Shown here one piece after another: positions 59,498 to 64,000 of a DNA stretch of 64,000 nt (the stretch's first letter is position 1; each line of letters opens with the position of its first letter). The stretch is from Pseudomonadota bacterium (GTDB lineage Bacteria; Pseudomonadota; Gammaproteobacteria; Acidiferrobacterales; Acidiferrobacteraceae), in NCBI GenBank assembly GCA_021795715.1, contig JAJYPD010000003.1, forward strand, positions 1 to 64,000, given 5' to 3'. The notes under the pieces were generated by a model that saw only the letters and a program-made list of their open reading frames with translations, was not told the DNA's origin and did not search any database. The position numbers were made by a program, and so were the translations under genes.

Positions 59498-60606
59498 TGT
59501 ACCGGCTGATCCGCTCCCTTCTTTTTCGTGTACCGGCGGAGTCGTCCCACGATGCGGCCATCAACACCCTCGAGTGGCTCGGACATGCGGGCGGCCGGCT
59601 GTTGGCACGGCGGCCGCCGGCGCTGCCCGGCGCGCTGTTTGACCGTGCCATCAACAACCCGGTCGGGCTCGCTGCCGGCTTCGACAAGAATGGCCGTTGC
59701 CTGCCGGCTCTGGAGGCGCTGGGTTTTGGTTTCGCCGAGGTCGGTACCGTCACGCCGCGTGCGCAGCCGGGTAACCCCCGTCCGCGGCTCTTTCGCCTGC
59801 CGGCCGAAGAGGCGCTCATCAACCGCATGGGTTTTAACAATGACGGTGTCGACGCACTCATCCGGCGCCTGTCGGCCCATACCCGCACCATGCCCGTCGG
59901 TGTTAACATTGGCAAAAATCGGGATACACCCGTTGACCGGGCCATTGATGATTACCGCCTGGCGTTTTGCGCCGTCGCGCCCCATGCCGACTACGTGACG
60001 GTCAACCTGTCTTCACCCAATACGCCCGGCCTGCGCAGTCTTCAGGAACCTGCGGCGGCGCATGCCCTCCTGGGCATGCTGAAGGAAGAACAGGGGCGGC
60101 TTGCCCCCCTCCTCGGGCGGCGTGTACCGCTGGCGGTCAAAATCGCCCCGGATCTGCGCGATGACGAGGTCGGTGCACTCATACCGGTACTCGTTGACGT
60201 GGGATGCGACGCCGTCATCGCCACCAACACAACCGTTCAGCGCCCCTTGGTGGGGTATACGCGCTTTCAGGATGAGCCAGGGGGTCTGAGCGGCGCCCCG
60301 CTCCATGGCTTGGCAAGGCATATCATTTCCTTGCTTTACAAGGGATTGCCGGCAGAAATACCGATCATCGGGGTAGGAGGTATCCAGGGTGCAGACAGCG
60401 CCTGGGACCATCTGGTTGCCGGGGCCAGCCTGGTGCAGGTGTATACGGGCTTCATCTACAAAGGGCCGCATCTCCTGAGGGAGATCGTCACGGGATTGAA
60501 GCGGCGCGTCGAAGGTCTGGGTTGCCGCGATCTGCCAGCTGCGCTTGAGGTCGCAAGACGGAACCTTTTATCCGGCAATGGGACCAACACCAAAAATTTT
60601 TCGTAA
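59497..60606 (+). CDS. pyrD: Dihydroorotate dehydrogenase (quinone), class 2
   Basis: Membrane-associated flavoenzyme of pyrimidine synthesis that passes electrons to quinone. The 369-residue product has a class 2 N-terminal helical extension (LIRSLLFRVPAESSHDAAINTLEWL), GLAAGFDKNG, EVGTVTPRAQPGNPRPRLFRL, and the catalytic Ser in NLSSPNTPGLRSLQ. The ATG overlaps the stop of the upstream gene (TGATG). Confidence 0.97.
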   Translation: MYRLIRSLLFRVPAESSHDAAINTLEWLGHAGGRLLARRPPALPGALFDRAINNPVGLAAGFDKNGRCLPALEALGFGFAEVGTVTPRAQPGNPRPRLFRLPAEEALINRMGFNNDGVDALIRRLSAHTRTMPVGVNIGKNRDTPVDRAIDDYRLAFCAVAPHADYVTVNLSSPNTPGLRSLQEPAAAHALLGMLKEEQGRLAPLLGRRVPLAVKIAPDLRDDEVGALIPVLVDVGCDAVIATNTTVQRPLVGYTRFQDEPGGLSGAPLHGLARHIISLLYKGLPAEIPIIGVGGIQGADSAWDHLVAGASLVQVYTGFIYKGPHLLREIVTGLKRRVEGLGCRDLPAALEVARRNLLSGNGTNTKNFS

Positions 60607-60669
60607 AAACGTACTATGATGTCAGTGACACCTTGGGACTGACTGAGAGAAGACCGCGAGGTAAGAACA

Positions 60670-60987
60670 GTGGACACACATGGCATGATCGTGATCGAGG
60701 GCGTCACAGAGGACGGGCGCACCTTCCGGCCAAGTGATTGGATCGAGCGCATCAGCGGGAGCTTATCGACCTTTGGCATGGATCGCCGCATCCGGTATTC
60801 ACACTACCTGCAGCCGCAGATCATAGACGGCGGCAAGTGCCTGGTCATTGACCCGGAACTGAAAAAAGTCAACCCGAACGCCTTTAGCTTCCTGATGGAT
60901 TTTGCCAAGGGCAACAAATTGAAGATCCACGGACCGGATGAAGGCAGCGCCAAAGACATGACCTCGGGACGCCTGTGCCCGGCTTAA
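60670..60987 (+). CDS. DUF3579 protein
   Basis: A 105-residue protein of a conserved betaproteobacterial/gammaproteobacterial family of unknown function, with IEGVTEDGRTFRPSDWIERISG, YSHYLQPQIIDGGKCL and NPNAFSFLMDFAKGNKLKI. GTG at 60670 is preceded by GAGGTAAG; ATG 60685 is a possible shorter start. Convergent with the DUF1015 gene, overlapping by 4 bp. Confidence 0.85.
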   Translation: MDTHGMIVIEGVTEDGRTFRPSDWIERISGSLSTFGMDRRIRYSHYLQPQIIDGGKCLVIDPELKKVNPNAFSFLMDFAKGNKLKIHGPDEGSAKDMTSGRLCPA

Positions 60988-62192
60988 TCGTCGAGCCCGT
61001 AGGACACCAGACCGTCGGCAAGCTTCGGCTCGAACCACGTTGACTTCGGAGGCATGACCTCGCCCTGGTCTGCCACCGTCATGAGGTCGGCAAGATCCGT
61101 CGGGAAAAGATGGAAGGCCACCCCGCCTGCCGCATCGACCCGCGTCACCAGGGCCTTTGGACCCCGAATCCCTCCCACGAAATCGATGCGCTGATCCCGC
61201 CGCGGATCCTCGATGCCCAGCAAAGGCCCCAGAATCTCGTTTTGCAGCAGGCTGACGTCGAGACGGGCCACCGGATCGGCCGGCAATGCCGGGCGATAGG
61301 TCAACCGGTACCACGTGCCCGCCAGATACATGCCCCACTCGCCACGCCGGCGGGGCTCCACCACCTGATCGTCCTTTTCCACCATGAAACGCGCCGACAC
61401 GGCGGCCAGGAAGGCGTCGACGCTGTGGCCATTGAGATCCGCGACGACACGGTCATAATTTAAGATCTTTACCTCGTCATCGGGAAACAAAACGGCGAGG
61501 AAACGCCCGCGCGCTCCTGCGCCTCCCTGCTCCCGCGCGATGACGGCGGCCGCCGCCGAACGGTGGTGGCCATCGGCGATATATACGCGCGGCAGCGTCT
61601 CGAACGCCTCGGTCAAGGCCCGAATCTGACCGGCATCGGACACCGGCCACAAACGGTGACGCACGTCCTGCAAGGACGCATCGATCGCCGGCGCTCCCGC
61701 CGCCGCCGCATCCATGAGCAGACCAATCCGCGCATCCGCCCGGAACGTCAGGAACGCCGGTCCCGTCTGGGCATTCAGGGCCTCGATGTGGCGAACCCGG
61801 TCACGCTCCTTGTCGGGGCGCGTGTGTTCATGCCGGCGAATCCGCCCGCTCTCGTAGGCGGCCACCGACGCTGCCGCCACCAGACCGCGCTGGCGCTGGG
61901 CACCCATGACCAGTTCGTACACGTAATAACACGGCTGCGCATCGCGCCTTAAGACCGCGTGGCACAATGTCTGCCAATTGTCGCGCGCGCGCGCAAAGAC
62001 CGCGTCATCAGCCGGATTGGTATCCTCCGGCAAATCCACTTCAGCCTTGGAAACATGCAGAAAACTGAACGGGCGCCCCGCGACGGCGTGGCGCGCCTCG
62101 CGGCTGGACAAGACATCATAAGGGGGCGCTATGACATCGGCGGCGCGTTCCGGCAACGGACGCCAGCCGCGGAAAGGACGAATGAGCGACAT
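60984..62192 (-). CDS. DUF1015 family protein
   Basis: The 402-residue product begins MSLIRPFRGWRPLPERAADVIAPPYDVLS and has RHEHTRPDKERDRVRHIEALNAQTGPAF and VYIADGHHRSAAAAVIA, the core motifs of DUF1015, a family including SerK-type free-serine kinases in archaea. Function here is unproved. AAGGAG precedes the ATG, setting the start. Confidence 0.88.
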   Translation of the reverse strand: MSLIRPFRGWRPLPERAADVIAPPYDVLSSREARHAVAGRPFSFLHVSKAEVDLPEDTNPADDAVFARARDNWQTLCHAVLRRDAQPCYYVYELVMGAQRQRGLVAAASVAAYESGRIRRHEHTRPDKERDRVRHIEALNAQTGPAFLTFRADARIGLLMDAAAAGAPAIDASLQDVRHRLWPVSDAGQIRALTEAFETLPRVYIADGHHRSAAAAVIAREQGGAGARGRFLAVLFPDDEVKILNYDRVVADLNGHSVDAFLAAVSARFMVEKDDQVVEPRRRGEWGMYLAGTWYRLTYRPALPADPVARLDVSLLQNEILGPLLGIEDPRRDQRIDFVGGIRGPKALVTRVDAAGGVAFHLFPTDLADLMTVADQGEVMPPKSTWFEPKLADGLVSYGLDD

Positions 62193-62388
62193 AAAATCTC
62201 CTTGCAAGCTGCGCATTCAAACGCATTTCCGGCCGCAAGTAAACGATCCGCATCGGCCGTGAATCCGGGGCGCAGACACCCCCGGGCACCGCCCTTGTGA
62301 TCCATCTTCGGCATTTCGATGCGGATCGTCTGCAAAACGTCGCCGATCGGCTATCGACGATAACCGCCTTTTCACGCTACAAAGAGGC

Positions 62389-62640
62389 ATGCCAAAACGC
62401 GCCCGGGCGATCGTCGCTCATAAGATACGGCTGCTGCGGTTTTTGCGGGGCTGGTCACAAGAACAACTGGCCGCCCAAAGCGGACTTCATCGCACCTACG
62501 TCAGCGCCATCGAACGCGGTGCGCGCAATGTGGGACTCGACAATCTCGAACGCCTCGCCGATGCCTTCGGGTTGAGCGTCCAGGAACTGCTCGATAACGA
62601 CAACACACTGGCACCGCCACGGAACCGGACATGCTCATGA
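62389..62640 (+). CDS. XRE-family transcriptional regulator
   Basis: An 83-residue protein that is little more than one helix-turn-helix domain (KIRLLRFLRGWSQEQLAAQSGLHRTYVSAIERGARNVGLDNLERLADAF). The type resembles small phage-like or restriction-control (C protein) regulators. GAGG precedes the ATG. Its last 10 bp overlap the CsrA/RsmN-like gene. Confidence 0.9.
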   Translation: MPKRARAIVAHKIRLLRFLRGWSQEQLAAQSGLHRTYVSAIERGARNVGLDNLERLADAFGLSVQELLDNDNTLAPPRNRTCS

Positions 62641-62837
62641 TCGATTGTAAGGTAGGCGAGCGATTGCTGATCACGCTCGACACGGCCGTGCTGGACGGCC
62701 GATCCCTGCAGGAACTGGCTGCGGGCGGACCGATTGAGGTGATTGTCGCCCGCGCCGGCGCCCGCTCGGTGCGGCTCGCCGTGTCGGCGCCCGCCGCGTT
62801 TTGCCTGCGCCGGACCGCCCGAGCGAGAAACCCTTAA
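62631..62837 (+). CDS. Divergent CsrA/RsmA-family protein, RsmN-like
   Basis: The 68-residue product follows the CsrA pattern: MLMIDCKVGERLLI at the start (CsrA strand 1, KVGE in place of RVGE), and IEVIVARAGARSVRLAVSAP then LRR at the end, aligning with CsrA strands 3-5 and Arg44. Between them is an extra segment of about 16 residues (LDGRSLQELAAGG). An insert of this kind is known in RsmN/RsmF of Pseudomonas aeruginosa, a helix between strands 2 and 3. Arg6 of CsrA is Cys here. It overlaps the XRE gene and so should be co-expressed. Confidence 0.72.
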   Translation: MLMIDCKVGERLLITLDTAVLDGRSLQELAAGGPIEVIVARAGARSVRLAVSAPAAFCLRRTARARNP

Positions 62838-62888
62838 ACCCCGGGCGGCGCGCTTTTGTCCCGCCGGGCAGCGGGTTATACTATAAAC

Positions 62889-63587
62889 ATGGCATTTTTC
62901 GACCGACCACCCCTGGAATTCTGCAGCGGACCGCGACCCCAGCACGCACTGGTTTGGCTGCACGGTCTGGGCGCGGACGGTCATGACTTTGCCGATCTCA
63001 TCCAATCTTTGGCCGATCTCAGCGCCGAATCCATCCGCTTCATTTTTCCCCATGCCCCGTTGCGCCCGGTCACCTTGAACGGCGGCGCCGTCATGCCGGC
63101 CTGGTTTGATCTGTTCGGCATCACGCCGCACGATCCGCAGGATCAGACCGGCCTGACACGGGCGGCGGGGGCCATCGCGGAGCTCATCGAACACGAACAC
63201 CAGCGCGGTATCGCCCCGCAAAAAGTCATTCTGGGGGGATTCTCCCAAGGGGGCGCACTGGCACTGCACGTCGGACTGACCGGCGCCCAAAGACTCGGGG
63301 CCCTCGTCGCCTGGTCGACGTATCTGCCTCTGGCCGAACGGTTCGCACAGGCCTGCCGGCACCCGCGGATCCCGCTTTTCATGGCGCATGGGACCGAAGA
63401 CACGATGGTCCCCTTCGACTTTGGCACGCGCTCGCGCGATGTGATCAGGGCAGCCGGCGGGCACCCCTATTTCAAGAGTTACCCGATCGGACACAGCGTC
63501 GCCGACGAGGAGATCGTGGATCTGCGCAGTTTTCTTACGCCCATCCTGCAGGGCCCGGTGCTTGGCGCGCGCAGCACAAGCGGCTAA
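62889..63587 (+). CDS. Alpha/beta hydrolase, carboxylesterase/phospholipase type
   Basis: The 232-residue product has VWLHGLGADGHDFADLI, the nucleophile elbow GGFSQGG with Ser119, the acid in AHGTEDTMVPF and the His in YPIGHSVADEE, all in the order of the PF02230 esterase family. Expected to hydrolyse short acyl esters or lysophospholipids in the cytosol. Starts 51 bp after the CsrA-like gene; ATG at 62889 gives the standard length. Confidence 0.92.
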   Translation: MAFFDRPPLEFCSGPRPQHALVWLHGLGADGHDFADLIQSLADLSAESIRFIFPHAPLRPVTLNGGAVMPAWFDLFGITPHDPQDQTGLTRAAGAIAELIEHEHQRGIAPQKVILGGFSQGGALALHVGLTGAQRLGALVAWSTYLPLAERFAQACRHPRIPLFMAHGTEDTMVPFDFGTRSRDVIRAAGGHPYFKSYPIGHSVADEEIVDLRSFLTPILQGPVLGARSTSG

Positions 63588-63614
63588 TATCCCCGCCTTT
63601 TCCGAGGAGGGGCG

Positions 63615-64000
63615 ATGACGACGATCCCGATCAGACAAGTGCGGCCAACGCATCCGGCACGCCGGCTCCCCGCCGAGTGGGAAGCGCAAAGCGCCGTCAT
63701 GCTCACCTGGCCGCATCGTTTCGGCGATTGGGTTGAGGATCTGGCTGCCGCAGACACCACGTTCACCGCCATAGCCGCAGCCATCAGCGCCCGCGAAGAC
63801 CTGCTCATCACGGCGGCCGACGACGATCACCGCCGGCACATTGAAACACGGCTCGCAGCCGGGGGCGCCGATTGCGCCCGCACCCGCATCGCCATCGCCC
63901 CATCCAACGACGTGTTCGTTCGCGATCACGGCCCGATCACCGTCACGGACGCCGCCGGCCCTTTGCTGCTCAACTTCCGCTTCAATGGCTGGGGCGGCAA
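63615..64000 (+). CDS. aguA: Agmatine deiminase (5' part, runs off the window)
   Basis: The 128 visible residues read like an agmatine deiminase / peptidyl-arginine deiminase: RLPAEWEAQSAVMLTWPHRFGDW near 18-40 and the catalytic-region motif SNDVFVRDHGPITV near 96-109, then NFRFNGWGG. It converts agmatine to N-carbamoylputrescine in polyamine synthesis. GAGGAGG stands before the ATG. The catalytic Cys lies beyond the window edge. Confidence 0.9.
   Translation, partial: MTTIPIRQVRPTHPARRLPAEWEAQSAVMLTWPHRFGDWVEDLAAADTTFTAIAAAISAREDLLITAADDDHRRHIETRLAAGGADCARTRIAIAPSNDVFVRDHGPITVTDAAGPLLLNFRFNGWGG

Overview
The window is a GC-rich (about 65%) chromosomal segment of a gammaproteobacterium. This rests on gene content and gene order: leuC-leuD-leuB-asd-fimV, divergent rluD/bamD, icd/rluE-nudJ-mnmA-purB, aat-bpt-infA next to clpA-clpS, and clpB behind a sigma-32-type promoter. 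No plasmid, phage or CRISPR signature is seen. A pentaheme cytochrome and a Cys-repeat secreted peptide would fit a chemolithotroph (for instance an Acidiferrobacter-like lineage), but that assignment is speculation.

Layout. 1-340: three tRNA genes (Pro, Arg, His) on the minus strand with a visible promoter. 400-4850: folD, a repeat-bearing small lipoprotein, pgi, a SET-domain protein, and thyA-folA, so two folate/one-carbon loci. 4840-11750: minus-strand leuC-leuD-leuB-asd-fimV. 11900-15440: hypothetical genes, an MFS transporter, aroC and yciA. 15440-21110: clpB, then the ergothioneine locus egtD/egtC-egtB. 21890-28820: nadC, pgeF-rluD/bamD, and sucC-sucD-nadE. 29050-34470: a membrane-fusion lipoprotein with a TolC-like protein but no pump gene, an acyltransferase-like gene, then the N-degron genes aat and bpt, and infA. 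34470-37880: a hypothetical gene, clpA, clpS and a cold-shock gene. 37970-45120: pentaheme cytochrome with Cys-repeat peptide, then an OMP-MFP-RND efflux operon whose RND gene carries a frameshift. 45150-50550: icd, rluE, nudJ, mnmA, purB, with hflD missing from its usual place. 50590-52790: cbpA-cbpM and a triple zinc-ribbon protein. 52960-57010: PLD-VTT fusion, an EEP-family phosphodiesterase, an 86-bp inverted-repeat element holding an IS3-like remnant, and a CDGSH protein. 57010-64000: ilvD, an RluF-like synthase, pyrD, DUF3579 and DUF1015 proteins, an XRE regulator with a CsrA/RsmN-like protein, an esterase, and the start of an agmatine deiminase gene.

How genes work together. Aat and Bpt attach Leu/Phe to protein N-termini, and ClpS passes such substrates to ClpA, so a near-complete N-degron pathway lies within 5 kb. 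EgtD, EgtB and EgtC give three of the steps of ergothioneine synthesis. LeuC, LeuD and LeuB form the leucine branch. ThyA, FolA and FolD cycle folate. NadC and NadE serve NAD synthesis. ClpB and CbpA-CbpM are chaperone functions. Many neighbouring genes overlap by ATGA, and seven convergent pairs abut or overlap at their stop codons, so the chromosome is very compact. Only three stretches above 300 bp lack a convincing gene: 21108-21890, 48613-49177 and 56173-56811.

The least explained items are the secreted 11-residue-periodic NACG peptide next to the pentaheme cytochrome, the CsrA/RsmN-like protein overlapping an XRE regulator, the 86-bp inverted repeat that supplies the stop codon of both convergent neighbours, and the zinc-ribbon protein facing cbpA-cbpM.
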